The notes: generated by a model not told the origin, from the sequence alone. Numbered from the stretch's first letter, positions 1 to 8,096 are shown. The stretch: 35,344 nucleotides of DNA from Sphingomonadales bacterium (GCA_009995225.1 JAACPW010000020.1:1-35344), one strand, 5' to 3'. Program-made: numbers and translations.

Positions 1-1
1 A

Positions 2-391
2 GACCTGATCGACATCTGCCAGAAGACCGTGCGGCTGGAAGACAACTTCATCGACCTCGCCTTCGAAATGGGCCCGATCAACGGCATGAGCGCCAAGGAA
101 ATCAAGCGCTACATCCGCTACATCGCCGACTGGCGCCTGAAGCAGCTTGGCCTGCAGGAAATCTACATGATCGAGGAACACCCCCTGCCGTGGCTCGCGC
201 CGCTGCTCAACGGGGTGGAGCACGCCAACTTCTTCGAACAGCGCGCGACGGAGTATTCCAAGGGCGCGACGCGGGGTGATTGGAACACCGTGTGGTCGTC
301 GTTCGATAACCGTCAGAAGGCCAAGGCGGTCAACGAGGACGGCATTGCGCTGCCGGAAGTTGGGCTGTTTGGGGTTCAGGCTGCGGAGTAG
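2..391 (+). CDS. nrdB: Ribonucleoside-diphosphate reductase, beta subunit (C-terminal part)
   Basis: This is the last 129 residues of the small (R2) subunit of class I ribonucleotide reductase; the start lies left of the window. R2 carries the di-iron/tyrosyl radical centre and pairs with NrdA to make deoxyribonucleotides in the cytosol. The visible part has the typical late-R2 helices: the segment around residues 45-60 of the fragment (IRYIADWRLKQLGL), then EHPLPWL and EHANFFEQRATEYSKG, which match the alphaproteobacterial NrdB C-terminus. The iron ligands lie mostly upstream and cannot be checked. It ends with TAG five bases before the next gene. Family identity is very likely; the exact subclass (Ia or another class I type) is not proven from this fragment. 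Confidence 0.9.
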   Translation, partial: DLIDICQKTVRLEDNFIDLAFEMGPINGMSAKEIKRYIRYIADWRLKQLGLQEIYMIEEHPLPWLAPLLNGVEHANFFEQRATEYSKGATRGDWNTVWSSFDNRQKAKAVNEDGIALPEVGLFGVQAAE

Positions 392-396
392 GGAGT

Positions 397-744
397 ATGC
401 TTGAAGGCCTTTGGATCACTCGATTTGTTGCACCGCCACCGGAACCCCTCGGCATCCTGAGCGGAGTCGTGGTGATTGAGACCGGCCGTATTCTTGGCGG
501 TGACAGTGGCTTTCTTTATCTTGGTGCCATTGGCGAGAAGGTCGGCGCTTCATGGCCTGTCTCAGTCCGCATCAAGCGACATGATGATCGCGCGGCGAGT
601 ATATTTGGTGATGTTGACGACTATGTTCTAACTGGAAGCATTCATCACGACGCTGGTGCCGAGCATCAATTCATGTTGGTTCTTGGGCGCGACGGTACTC
701 AAGAAATTCTTGTTTCATTGACTAAGGCAGCAGAATTACCGTGA
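397..744 (+). CDS. GrlR-like small regulatory-domain protein
   Basis: A 115-residue soluble protein with the pattern GVVVIETGRILGGDSGFLYLG near residues 23-43, followed by a second beta-rich half (FGDVDDYVLTGSI). This resembles the GrlR fold (PF16518), first known as the negative regulator of type III secretion in enteropathogenic E. coli, where it binds GrlA. Outside such pathogens these single-domain proteins are common and have no known partner; no secretion genes are present in this window. The start ATG follows a GGGAG ribosome site and lies five bases after nrdB, so it may be read through from nrdB. Codon use becomes more AT-rich toward the 3' end, unlike nrdB, which hints at later acquisition. 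The family call is by eye and moderately sure; the function is unknown. Confidence 0.6.
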   Translation: MLEGLWITRFVAPPPEPLGILSGVVVIETGRILGGDSGFLYLGAIGEKVGASWPVSVRIKRHDDRAASIFGDVDDYVLTGSIHHDAGAEHQFMLVLGRDGTQEILVSLTKAAELP

Positions 745-837
745 AACTATAAATAAATATTGCTGACGAGCGATTAGCTGTCGATTTTAAACGATATGCA
801 ACAAATATTTTTATATTTATTCAACTCGGTGTAGACC

Positions 838-1482
838 ATGGCAAGCCAATTTCAACGAGACTGCCCCCACTGCACCTCAAAAAATGCGGGATTCAAGGTC
901 GTCTATCAATGGAGTGAGCGAGGAAATAATGCGATTGCCTCTGTTTTGGGAATTTGCGGCATCTGCAATAGCGGTTTGGTGCTGACGATCCGCAATTTAA
1001 GAGGCATGCCAGTTAAAAGTTACTCGCAAAGTAATATTGAATTCTTAGACTCTGATGAAAGGGTTCTGCGAGCCTACCCCAACACTACATTAAATACTCC
1101 AGAAGATTGTCCAGAAAGCGTGCAGAAATTTTATGTGCAAGGTCTAATAAATCTTGCAGGAGGAAACTGGGATGCTGCCGGAGCGATGTTTCGCAAATCA
1201 CTAGATGTGGCGACAAAGATAATTGCTCCAGAACTAAAAGATAAAAGCCTCTTTCAAAGAATTAATCACCTTGTTGATATAGGCCACTTCACACCGGCGC
1301 TGGGGGAGTGGTCTCACGAGCTTAGAATTGATGGAAATGAAGCTGTGCACGATGAGGAGCCGGAGACTGCCGATGACGCAAACTCTATGCAAAAATTTGC
1401 AGAGGCTTTCCTGCGTTACTCTTTCACCCTGCCAAACTTAGTTGCGCGCAATCGCGCTAAAAGGGAATCCGCTGTAGACTAG
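838..1482 (+). CDS. DUF4145 domain-containing protein with N-terminal zinc-finger-like cysteines
   Basis: A 214-residue protein. Residues 9-12 (CPHC) and about 40-43 (CGIC) form two CxxC pairs suggesting a small zinc ribbon. The C-terminal half (about residues 95-205) matches the DUF4145 pattern: an all-helical segment with NLAGGNWDAAGAMFRKSLDVATK, then WSHELRIDGNEAVHDEE and a final helix. DUF4145 domains often sit beside restriction or defence genes or fused to nucleases, but no enzyme activity is known and none is seen here. The gene and its roughly 90-bp upstream region are clearly more AT-rich than the flanking housekeeping genes, with A/T-ending codons throughout, so lateral transfer is likely. 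No strong Shine-Dalgarno site precedes the ATG. It stands alone, followed by decayed sequence. Confidence 0.65.
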   Translation: MASQFQRDCPHCTSKNAGFKVVYQWSERGNNAIASVLGICGICNSGLVLTIRNLRGMPVKSYSQSNIEFLDSDERVLRAYPNTTLNTPEDCPESVQKFYVQGLINLAGGNWDAAGAMFRKSLDVATKIIAPELKDKSLFQRINHLVDIGHFTPALGEWSHELRIDGNEAVHDEEPETADDANSMQKFAEAFLRYSFTLPNLVARNRAKRESAVD

Positions 1483-1576
1483 GCTGCCTGAATCTGATTG
1501 CGCGATCTACCCAACAAACTTTGCACCTTGGCAAACTTATCATTCCGTCTGCAATCGCGGCCCATATGATCTCTAG

Positions 1577-1762
1577 ACCGGCGAGGCGCTCGATTGTTCG
1601 CTGGTCAGCACCTACGACAACGACAAACCTAAGGCCGGCACGACCGCCTACAAACTCGGCTTCGCGCTCCTGCCCACGGTCGATCATGTGTTCGAACCTG
1701 ACGGCTCTTGGCGCTTCGTCATCTGCGCATGGCGAACCAACGATGCCGAAAAAGCGACATGA
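1577..1762 (+). pseudogene. Unidentified coding remnant
   Basis: After an in-frame TAG at 1574-1576 there is an open stretch of 61 codons without its own start codon. Its translation looks like real protein (STYDNDKPKAGTTAYKLGFA near its first third, then DGSWRFVICAWR) and it uses GC-rich codons like the chromosome, unlike the DUF4145 gene before it. It ends in TGA overlapping an ATG that opens a 19-residue ORF (1759-1818), which stops just before the palindromic repeat at 1821. I read this as the 3' end of one lost gene and perhaps the 5' end of another, cut off by rearrangement and the repeat. I do not recognise the family. Confidence 0.4.
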
Positions 1763-1820
1763 ACCACACGGAATTCGTCGCCTTGTGCCACCTTGTTGTC
1801 GCGCATCACCAGCTATAACC

Positions 1821-1917
1821 CACCCCGTCACCCCGGCGCAGGCCGGGGTCCAGCTTTCTTCCGCTGACGCGCGCGCAGGGCCGCTCTGGGTCCCGGCCTG
1901 CGCCGGGATGACGAAGG
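1821..1917. repeat. Palindromic intergenic repeat
   Basis: Two near-identical arms in inverted orientation: CCCCGGCGCAGGCCGGGG at about 1831-1848 and GTCCCGGCCTGCGCCGGGA at about 1890-1908. Each arm is itself a hairpin and the two arms pair with each other, flanked by GTCACC/GATGAC. This is the shape of the dispersed repeats seen in many sphingomonad genomes. It abuts two broken genes. Confidence 0.75.
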
Positions 1918-1977
1918 TAGCCGATCGCCAACCTGCATCAACCCTTCCGCAACCCCGCCGGTGCTAGCCGCTGCGTC

Positions 1978-2375
1978 ATGGATCCGCTCGCGCTTGTCAC
2001 GCCCGCCAATATCGTCACCGCGATCATCGCGATGAACTTCTTCGCCTTTGCCGCCTTCGGGATCGACCCCCTCTCAATTTAATGGGCACAGGCCGAGCAG
2101 GGGGCGTGGCGCATTTCGGAAGCCACGCTGCTCAAGCTGGCGTTCTTCGGCGGCACCCCCGGCGGAGCCCTTAGCGCGCGATGTCCGAGCCGCCGGGCGT
2201 AAACGCCCGTCTTGCCATCGCTTATGCCGGGCGCGCGCTGTTCCGGCACAAGACCCGCAAACAGCCGTTTGGCGATAATCTGCGCGCGATTGCCCAGCTA
2301 CAGGGGTTCGCGGTGACGGCGCTGATCGCCTATGCGCTGTTCGGGGACGCGCTGGGGCTTGGCTTTGCGGCCTGA
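1978..2375 (+). pseudogene. Broken DUF1294 membrane protein
   Basis: Reading from the ATG at 1978 gives a hydrophobic first segment (ANIVTAIIAMNFFAFAAFGID), an in-frame TAA at 2080, then the typical DUF1294 middle part (QGAWRISEATLLKLAFFGG, then PGG). A frameshift near 2190-2210 moves the reading into the frame containing RHKTRKQPF and a last membrane helix, ending TGA at 2373. These pieces, in this order, match the small DUF1294 family (two to three membrane helices, with the conserved W-R-I and H-K-T-R-K-Q-P-F patterns; function unknown). With one stop and one frameshift, no full product can be made. A sequencing error could explain one defect but hardly both. Confidence 0.75.
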
Positions 2376-2430
2376 CGCCGTGCGCGGTTGAGCCGGAGGA
2401 TCGCGTCCGCCCGCTGACTTCTGCCCTTTG

Positions 2431-2520
2431 CCGCGCCCACCCCCGGCCCCTCCCGCAAGCGGGAGGGGAGAACTAAGCGCGTCCCCCTCCCGCTTGCGGG
2501 AGGGGTTAGGGGTGGGCGCG
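2431..2520. repeat. Inverted palindromic repeat pair
   Basis: The left arm CGCGCCCACCCCCGGCCCCT with CCCGCAAGCGGGAGGGG (2432-2468) is mirrored by CCCCTCCCGCTTGCGGGAGG followed by GGTTAGGGGTGGGCGCG (2483-2520). Each arm contains a short hairpin (CCTCCCGC/GCGGGAGG), and the whole unit folds on itself around a spacer of about 14 bases. It lies just after the broken DUF1294 gene and could act as a transcription end or RNA-stability element, but nothing proves this. Confidence 0.75.
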
Positions 2521-2581
2521 AAGCCACAGCAGTCAGGGTTCTGTTCCTAAGCCTCGGCGTAGGCCCAACCCGCTGCGACTA

Positions 2582-2628
2582 GGCGGCAAAGCCGCCAAGT
2601 CTCGCTCCCTTCCCGCAGGCGGGAAGGG
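2582..2628. repeat. Two further hairpins
   Basis: GGCGGC-AAA-GCCGCC at 2582-2596 and CCCTTCCCGC-AG-GCGGGAAGGG at 2607-2628 form two GC-rich stems. The second has the same core as the repeat at 2431-2520. They lie just beyond the stop codon of the minus-strand DUF559 gene and may help end its transcript; no T-run follows. Confidence 0.55.
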
Positions 2629-2649
2629 TCATCAGTGCGATCCGAAGCT

Positions 2650-3039
2650 TCAGCGCAGGAGCGAGGGTTGATCAGCACTTCCTTTCAACCACCGCAGCCG
2701 CTCGACCTCGCATCGGATCGCCGTCACCACGCCCTCCAGATTGCCATGCACATCGGCGTTGGTGAAGCGCAGGACGGTGAAGCCGTGGGCGGCCATCCAG
2801 CGGTCGCGCGAAACGTCCCGCTCGGGCGCAACATCGTGGCTTAACCCGTCGAGCTCCACCACCAGCGCCAGATCGCGGCACAGGAAGTCGGCAAAGAAAG
2901 GGCCCACCGGCATCTGGCGGCTGAACTTTGCGCCAAGCTGGCTGAGGGACAGATGCGCCCACAAGGCGCGCTCGGCCGGGGTCGCTTCGCGCCGCAACGT
3001 GCGGGCGCGGGGGGTGTCGCGGGGCTTCCATTCCGGCAT
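2650..3039 (-). CDS. DUF559 domain-containing protein (VSR-like endonuclease fold)
   Basis: A 129-residue protein. Residues 10-110 match DUF559 (PF04480): an N-terminal RTLRREATPAERALWAHL, then LGAKFSRQMPVGPFFADFLC, a strand LALVVELDG with SHD, and HGFTVLRFTNADV. This family is placed in the PD-(D/E)XK/VSR-like nuclease superfamily; the acidic residues in ADFLC and VVELDG are the likely metal-binding positions. No substrate is known. Such genes are often solitary and mobile. It is on the opposite strand to its left neighbours and could share a transcript with the two minus-strand genes to the right, although a 253-bp gap separates it from the next one. The last 15 residues are not part of the domain. 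Confidence 0.8.
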   Translation of the reverse strand: MPEWKPRDTPRARTLRREATPAERALWAHLSLSQLGAKFSRQMPVGPFFADFLCRDLALVVELDGLSHDVAPERDVSRDRWMAAHGFTVLRFTNADVHGNLEGVVTAIRCEVERLRWLKGSADQPSLLR

Positions 3040-3292
3040 TTCAGGGGCTTACGGAAAATCAGGCGATGGAACAAGACAGGCCCACCCCCGCCCCCGCTTT
3101 CCTACACCATCGCGCGCCGGTATCGCGTCCGCGTCATGCCGGCCTATCCGCTCCCCGTCTGCGCATCCCCACCGGCCCGTCCGCTGGCCCGCCCCCGCGT
3201 GCGCAGGGGCCGGATTTTCGTTTCTGGACAGTGTCTCCTGTGTCTCCAACAGGGGCGAAGCTGAACGTGAGGGCGCAAGAGATGCGGCGGTC

Positions 3293-3961
3293 CTACCAGC
3301 CCCAGGCGGGCGGGGGCGGGGCGATGGGCCGGGTGAGGTCGAAGGCGACGCGGAACTGCCGCTCTGCCGGCGCGCCGCCCGCGATGGTGCGGCGCAAGGT
3401 GTAGGCGAAGGTGGCCTCCGGTGTGCCCGCAGGATCGACTGCGACCGACCAGACGTTCGTGAGCGAGGCGGTCAGCCCCTCGCGCCGGAACATCGCGATG
3501 CTTTCGGCATCGACGGGGAAGGCCTGGACCCGCGCCGTGCCGGGGGTGGCGGTGTCGCCGCCATAGAAGGTCACGGGGTCGGCTGTGCCGTCCTGATGGC
3601 GGTGGTCGTGCTTGAGGCGCAGGCCCGCAGCGGTGCCAGTGCCGGTGCGCGTGATGAGCCAGGTGCGCGAGCGGTCCCAGGTGCCGTCGGCGGTCTGGAC
3701 GTGGAACGGCACCGCGATGCGCGTCTCGCTGCAATCGCGCACCGCCATCACCATCGCCGCGCCGGCCATGTCGGCATCGGCGGCATCGCTGCTGGTCATG
3801 CGGCCCGCATAGGCCTTGCCGCAATGGCTGGAGAGCGCGGCCCAGAAGGCGTCCTGCGGGGCGGGTTGCGCTTGCGGTGTCGCGCATCCGGCGAGCAGCA
3901 GGACGGCTGTGGCGGCGACGGGCCAGAGGCGCGTCGGTTGGGGGGGTATGGGAATGGTCAT
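3293..3961 (-). CDS. Putative lipoprotein of unknown function
   Basis: 222 residues. The N-terminus is a lipoprotein signal: a short charged start, a hydrophobic stretch and the lipobox LLAGC, so the mature protein should be lipid-anchored at about Cys25 on the periplasmic face or outer membrane. The rest is a beta-rich region with cysteines at about 47 and 76 that could form a disulphide, ending in a proline/tryptophan tail (PPPPAWGW). I recognise no domain. The start ATG at 3961 is the one that gives the signal peptide. It is on the minus strand, 33 bases after the stop of the small hydrophilic protein gene, so the two may form one transcript running leftward. Confidence 0.65.
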   Translation of the reverse strand: MTIPIPPQPTRLWPVAATAVLLLAGCATPQAQPAPQDAFWAALSSHCGKAYAGRMTSSDAADADMAGAAMVMAVRDCSETRIAVPFHVQTADGTWDRSRTWLITRTGTGTAAGLRLKHDHRHQDGTADPVTFYGGDTATPGTARVQAFPVDAESIAMFRREGLTASLTNVWSVAVDPAGTPEATFAYTLRRTIAGGAPAERQFRVAFDLTRPIAPPPPAWGW

Positions 3962-3994
3962 GCGGCGAAGGGTTGCCCGATTCGCGCCGGGTTG

Positions 3995-4195
3995 TCAGCC
4001 GCTATCGTAGCTATCGTCTCCGGCATCGCCGTCGTCTCCGGAGCGCGGGGTGGTGCGGCGGTCGGTGCCGGCGCGGCGGTCGGCCTTGCGGCGGTCCGGC
4101 CCGGCAAAGGGCACCTGCGCCTCGCGCCGCCCGGCCTGTCGGCGCCCGCCGCCTGCTGGGTCCGTTGCCGGCGTCTCGCTGTCCTTGTCACCCAT
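3995..4195 (-). CDS. Small, highly charged hypothetical protein
   Basis: 66 residues, starting MGDKDSETPATDP. It is extremely hydrophilic, with an arginine/aspartate-rich middle (PDRRKADRRAGTDRRT) and an acidic tail (DDGDAGDDSYDSG), and is probably disordered. A purine-rich site (GGGGGTGAG) four bases before the ATG at 4195 supports this start; longer frames reading through from upstream run antisense to argB and are shadows. No domain is recognised. The gene is divergent from argB, sharing a 156-bp promoter region, and it precedes the lipoprotein gene in the same direction. The repeated D-R-R pattern could suggest RNA or polyphosphate contact, but that is only a guess. Confidence 0.5.
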   Translation of the reverse strand: MGDKDSETPATDPAGGGRRQAGRREAQVPFAGPDRRKADRRAGTDRRTTPRSGDDGDAGDDSYDSG

Positions 4196-4351
4196 GATCT
4201 CACCCCCCCTCACGGCATGAGATACCATCAGGGTTAGCAAATCCCTAATCCGTGGGCCGTCACAGCAAGCCGCTTGGCCCGGCGCATGCAAGGCGCTAGG
4301 GCGCGAAGCCGAAAACGCGGCCTGCGCCTTGCGTGAGGGATCAAACCACCG

Positions 4352-5287
4352 GTGACCGAAAAGCTGAACCACACCGCGCCCCGTTCCGGGGCCGCTACGC
4401 CCGACCTGCCGCTCGATCTGTCGAAGGCCGAAGTGCTGATCGAGGCGCTGCCCTACTTCCAGCGTTACGCCGGGCGCACCTTCGTGGTGAAGTACGGCGG
4501 ACACGCGATGGGCGATCCCGAAGCGGCGCGCGATTTTGCCGAGGATATCGTGCTGCTGCGCGCGGTCGGCATCAACCCGGTGGTGGTGCATGGCGGCGGG
4601 CCGCAGATCGGGCAGATGCTCAAGCGGCTGGGCGTGGAGAGCACCTTTGTCGATGGGCTGCGCGTCACTGACGAAGCCACCGCCAAGGTTGCCGAGATGG
4701 TGCTGTCGGGCGCGATCAACAAGGAGCTGGTCGGCTGGATCGCAGCCGCCGGTGGCAAGGCGATCGGCATCTCGGGCAAGGACGGCGGCATGGTGACGGC
4801 GCGCAAGGTCAACCGCACCACCCGCGATCCCGACAGCCAGATCGAACAGGTGGTCGATCTGGGCTTCGTGGGCGAGCCTGCCATGGTGGACACCACCGTG
4901 ATCGACACGATGGTGGCCGCCGGCATGATCCCGGTGATCGCCCCGATTGCTCCCGGCGAGGACGGGGCGACCTACAACATCAATGCCGACACCATGGCCG
5001 GCGCGATCGCAGCGGCACTGGGCGCGGCGCGGCTGTTCCTGCTGACCGACGTGACCGGCGTGCTGGATGGTGACGGCAATCTGCTGTCCGATCTCACCCC
5101 CGCCGACATCGCCAGGCTGCGCGAGGATGGTGTGATCCGCGGCGGCATGGTGCCCAAGCTGGAAACCTGCGTTGCCGCGGTGCAATCGGGTTGCGAGGCG
5201 GCCGTGGTGCTCGATGGGCGGGTGGGCCACGCGATGCTGCTGGAGTTCTTCACCGCTCGCGGCGCCGGCACGCTGGTGCGCGCCTGA
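4352..5287 (+). CDS. argB: Acetylglutamate kinase
   Basis: ATP-dependent phosphorylation of N-acetyl-L-glutamate, the second step of arginine synthesis, in the cytosol. 311 residues, the amino acid kinase fold. Visible motifs: VVKYGGHAM (about 44-52; the lysine and glycines hold phosphate), [10 protein letters not shown] (about 76-85; acetylglutamate site), ISGKDGGM (about 139-146) and GGMVPKLE (about 264-271). The GTG start at 4352 follows a GAGGGA ribosome site ten bases upstream. The N-terminus is some 30 residues longer than the E. coli enzyme, as is usual for the arginine-sensitive type with an extra N-terminal helix. yggT follows after 116 bases containing a strong hairpin. Confidence 0.95.
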   Translation: MTEKLNHTAPRSGAATPDLPLDLSKAEVLIEALPYFQRYAGRTFVVKYGGHAMGDPEAARDFAEDIVLLRAVGINPVVVHGGGPQIGQMLKRLGVESTFVDGLRVTDEATAKVAEMVLSGAINKELVGWIAAAGGKAIGISGKDGGMVTARKVNRTTRDPDSQIEQVVDLGFVGEPAMVDTTVIDTMVAAGMIPVIAPIAPGEDGATYNINADTMAGAIAAALGAARLFLLTDVTGVLDGDGNLLSDLTPADIARLREDGVIRGGMVPKLETCVAAVQSGCEAAVVLDGRVGHAMLLEFFTARGAGTLVRA

Positions 5288-5314
5288 TCGCGCGTGCGGG
5301 AACTGAGATATGGC

Positions 5315-5346
5315 GCGGGGCGTATTAACCAGCTAATACGCCTCGC
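5315..5346. other. Strong hairpin between argB and yggT
   Basis: GCGGGGCGTATTA (5315-5327) pairs with TAATACGCCTCGC (5334-5346) around a six-base loop: thirteen base pairs with one G-T. No T-run follows on either strand, so it is not a classic intrinsic terminator. It could be a weak terminator or processing site behind argB, or an operator-like palindrome, since its inner arms (GGCGTATTA) form a symmetric site in front of yggT. Confidence 0.55.
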
Positions 5347-5403
5347 AGGGACAAAAACGGGCACGCGGCACTGACTCGCTCCCGAGCAACGGAACTGATC
5401 ACA

Positions 5404-5697
5404 ATGGAAATACTATATCTATTAATCAGACTACTAGAGATGCTCTCTACCGTTCTGATCATGCTGATCATCGTCCAATTCATCATTGGGCTGCTGTTTG
5501 CCTTTAACGTTGTCAGTCCCAGCACTGAATTCCTAAGGCAGGTCTACGATTCAATCGATAAGCTACTCGGGCCAGTCCTGCGTCCGGTTCGTAAAATCTT
5601 GCCTGACACCGGAGCGATTGACTTTTCTCCGCTTGTACTAATTTTTGGTTTAAGGGCGGTCATATTGGTCCTCCAAAGTCTCGCGAACTCGTACTAA
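5404..5697 (+). CDS. YggT family membrane protein
   Basis: 97 residues with two hydrophobic spans (about residues 3-37 and 75-95), joined by the typical YggT linker in which [20 protein letters not shown] stands out. YggT proteins are small inner-membrane proteins of uncertain function linked to osmotic tolerance, cell division or membrane organisation. The codons are strikingly AT-rich (ATA, CTA, TTA in the first lines) compared with argB before it and folD after it. Its stop overlaps the folD start (TAATG at 5695-5699), so folD is probably translated by coupling. ATG at 5404 is the natural start; a good Shine-Dalgarno site is not obvious. Confidence 0.85.
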   Translation: MEILYLLIRLLEMLSTVLIMLIIVQFIIGLLFAFNVVSPSTEFLRQVYDSIDKLLGPVLRPVRKILPDTGAIDFSPLVLIFGLRAVILVLQSLANSY

Positions 5698-6593
5698 TGG
5701 CGCGAGCCACTCTGATCGACGGCAAGGCGTTTGCAGCGGGCCTGCGCGGCCGGATCGGCGCGCTGGCGGCCGCGTTTGCGCAGGTTACCGGGCGGCGGCC
5801 GGGCCTTGCGGTGGTGCTGGTGGGCGAAGACCCGGCCAGCCAGGTCTATGTCGGCGCGAAGGCGCGGGCCTGCGAGGAAGCCGGGATCGCCAGCTTCGAG
5901 CATCGCCTTTCGGCCGGAACCAGCGAAGCGGAACTGCTGGCCCTGATCGAGCGGCTCAACCGGGATGACGCGGTCGACGGCATTCTGGTGCAGATGCCAC
6001 TGCCCGGCGGGCTTGACGAACAGGCCGTCATCGCCGCGATCAGCCCGGACAAGGATGTCGACGGTTTCCATGTCATCAATGCCGGACGCCTCAGCGTGGG
6101 CCAGCCGGGCTTCGTGCCCTGCACGCCGCTGGGCTGCATCATGCTGCTGAAAGACCGGCTGGGCGACCTGTCGGGGCTGGAGGCGGTGGTGATCGGCCGG
6201 TCGAACATCGTCGGCAAGCCGATGGCGCAGCTACTGGTGGAGGCCAATGCCACCGTCACCGTGGCGCACAGCCGGACCAGAAACCTCGCCGAAGTGGTGC
6301 GCCGCGCCGATATCGTGGTGGCCGCCGTTGGCCGCCCGGAAATGGTGCGCGCCGACTGGATCAAGCCTGGCGCGAGCGTGATCGACGTCGGCATCAACCG
6401 CCTGCCCCCCGAAGAGGGGAAAGAAAAGGGCCGGCTGGTGGGCGACGTCGCCTTTGCCGAAGTCAGCGCGGTGGCGGGCGCCATCACGCCAGTTCCGGGC
6501 GGGGTCGGGCCGATGACGATTGCGGTGCTGCTGCGCAACACCCTCGTCGCGGCGCATGGCCATGCCGGGTTGGAGCTGCCCGAAGACATATAG
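5697..6593 (+). CDS. folD: Bifunctional methylenetetrahydrofolate dehydrogenase/cyclohydrolase
   Basis: Interconverts 5,10-methylene-, methenyl- and 10-formyl-tetrahydrofolate, providing one-carbon units for purines and formyl-Met and making NADPH. 298 residues, the standard length. Visible motifs: [14 protein letters not shown] (about 51-64, containing the catalytic Tyr51 and Lys55), [12 protein letters not shown] (about 94-105), DKDVDGFH (about 118-125), the Rossmann signature [11 protein letters not shown] (about 165-175) and [11 protein letters not shown] (about 265-275). The start ATG overlaps the yggT stop by one base. The lipoprotein gene follows after 45 bases. Confidence 0.97.
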   Translation: MARATLIDGKAFAAGLRGRIGALAAAFAQVTGRRPGLAVVLVGEDPASQVYVGAKARACEEAGIASFEHRLSAGTSEAELLALIERLNRDDAVDGILVQMPLPGGLDEQAVIAAISPDKDVDGFHVINAGRLSVGQPGFVPCTPLGCIMLLKDRLGDLSGLEAVVIGRSNIVGKPMAQLLVEANATVTVAHSRTRNLAEVVRRADIVVAAVGRPEMVRADWIKPGASVIDVGINRLPPEEGKEKGRLVGDVAFAEVSAVAGAITPVPGGVGPMTIAVLLRNTLVAAHGHAGLELPEDI

Positions 6594-6638
6594 ACTGCGT
6601 GCTGACGCTCTTCGACAAGCGCGGGATGAGAGGATAGA

Positions 6639-7418
6639 GTGCCGCCCATGACCAGATCCGCCCCCGCTATCATCGGAATTGCCGTTCTATCGCTGGCCCT
6701 TGCGGCCTGTTCCGGCGGACCGCGCACCAAGGGACCGCCGCGCGCCGTGATCGACCGTGCGCTCAAGACGGCCCAAGGCGCCGCGCAGCCGAGCACGATC
6801 GTCGCCACCGAACTGGCCTTCTCCCGCGAGGCGCGTGAACGCGGGCAGTGGACCGCCTTTCGCCGGTTTGCCGCCCCCGGCGCCCTGCTCCACGGCAAGG
6901 ATGGCCCCTTTGCGATCGAACCCTGGCTTGCCACGCAGACCGACCCGGCCGAGGCCGTGCAGTGGGAGCCGCGGGTGATCGCGATGAGCTGCGATGGCGC
7001 CACCGCCGTCAGCAAGGGCCGCTACCGCGATCCCGAAGGCAAGGTTGGCGGGTTCGTCACCGTATGGGAACGCCAGTCGAACGGCGAATATCGCTACGTC
7101 TTCGATGTCGGCGGCGATGATGTGCCACAGCCCCCACCCAGGCCGCAGATCGAAGAGGGCGATATCGTCGTGACCGAAATCGACGCGGTGACGGGCCTTG
7201 TGGCCACATGCCCGCGCGGCGGTGCCACAACCCCGCCCCCGCCTGCCATGCCCATCGGCGAGGACGGGAAAGCCGATGCCAGATTGTCGCGCGACGGCAC
7301 GCTGCGCTGGCGCTGGGAACACGGCGCCGACGGCACGCGCTTTATCGCGGCGGAGTACTTCTATCAGGGCCGCTGGCTGACCGCGATCGAACAAAGCCTT
7401 GTGCCGACCGGCGATTGA
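6639..7418 (+). CDS. Putative lipoprotein of unknown function
   Basis: 259 residues. The N-terminus has a hydrophobic signal (IIGIAVLSLALAAC) with the lipobox LAAC at about residue 24, so the product should be lipid-modified. The body includes FRRFAAPGALLHGKDGPF and GGFVTVWERQ, reminiscent of a SnoaL/NTF2-like DUF4440 domain (about residues 55-155), followed by a proline-rich joint (PQPPPRP) and a second beta-rich part with one cysteine in ATCPRGG. The function is unknown. The GTG at 6639 has AGAGGA just before it; ATG at 6648 is an alternative start that keeps the signal. It is collinear with folD and marC. Confidence 0.65.
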   Translation: MPPMTRSAPAIIGIAVLSLALAACSGGPRTKGPPRAVIDRALKTAQGAAQPSTIVATELAFSREARERGQWTAFRRFAAPGALLHGKDGPFAIEPWLATQTDPAEAVQWEPRVIAMSCDGATAVSKGRYRDPEGKVGGFVTVWERQSNGEYRYVFDVGGDDVPQPPPRPQIEEGDIVVTEIDAVTGLVATCPRGGATTPPPPAMPIGEDGKADARLSRDGTLRWRWEHGADGTRFIAAEYFYQGRWLTAIEQSLVPTGD

Positions 7419-7469
7419 TGTGAGGGGCGCAGCGACTTTCCCGATGCGACCTCAGAAAAGCCTGCCATC

Positions 7470-8096
7470 GTGCTGACCGAACTCTTCATCTCCGCTTTTG
7501 TCACGCTGTTCGTGGTGATCGATCCGCCCGGCTGCGCGCCGATCTATGCCGGACTCACCAAGGGTGCGACGCGCGAACAGGCGCGCAGCATGGCGCTGCG
7601 GGCCACGTTCATCGCCACCATCATCCTGCTCATCTTTGCGCTGTTCGGGCAGGAACTGCTGGGCGCGCTGCATATCGAACTCGATTCGTTCCGCATCGCA
7701 GGCGGACTGATGCTGTTCTTCATCGCCTTTGACATGGTGTTCGAAAAGCGCACCCAGCGCCGCGAGGAGCGGGCGGAAAAGATTGCGGCCACGCCCGAGG
7801 TGGAAGACGTGTCGGTTTTCCCCATGGCCATGCCGATGCTGGCCGGTCCCGGCGCGATTGCGGCCATCATGCTGCTGATGAACGAGGCCGATGGCTGGCC
7901 CGAGATGCTCGAGGTACTCGCCGCGCTGGGTCTGGTGCTCGCCATCACTGCCGCCGCGCTGGTGGCCGCAGGGCCGCTGATCCGCCTGCTGGGCGACAAG
8001 GTCGAGGCGGTGATCACCCGCCTGCTCGGCGTGTTGCTGGCAGCCTTGGCCGCGCAATATGTGATTGACGGGCTGAAGGGCAGCTTTGCAATCTGA
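7470..8096 (+). CDS. MarC family integral membrane protein
   Basis: 208 residues with six predicted membrane spans. The N-terminus carries the MarC signature VTLFVVIDPPGCAPIYAGLT (about 12-31), and the second half repeats the fold with VFPMAMPMLAGPGAIAAIM. The family is annotated as MarC/NAAT; the name came from a proposed link to multiple antibiotic resistance that was not upheld, and small neutral amino acid transport has been shown only for some members. The GTG start at 7470 gives the expected N-terminus. It is followed by 147 bases before the ter cluster, which has its own likely promoter, so co-regulation with ter is possible but not shown. Confidence 0.88.
   Translation: MLTELFISAFVTLFVVIDPPGCAPIYAGLTKGATREQARSMALRATFIATIILLIFALFGQELLGALHIELDSFRIAGGLMLFFIAFDMVFEKRTQRREERAEKIAATPEVEDVSVFPMAMPMLAGPGAIAAIMLLMNEADGWPEMLEVLAALGLVLAITAAALVAAGPLIRLLGDKVEAVITRLLGVLLAALAAQYVIDGLKGSFAI

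Noticed and set aside
2741..4237. Plus-strand frame of about 500 codons across the DUF559, lipoprotein and small-protein genes
   Set aside because: It spans three minus-strand genes and their gaps, and its low-complexity Arg/Gly/Ala content marks it as a GC artefact.
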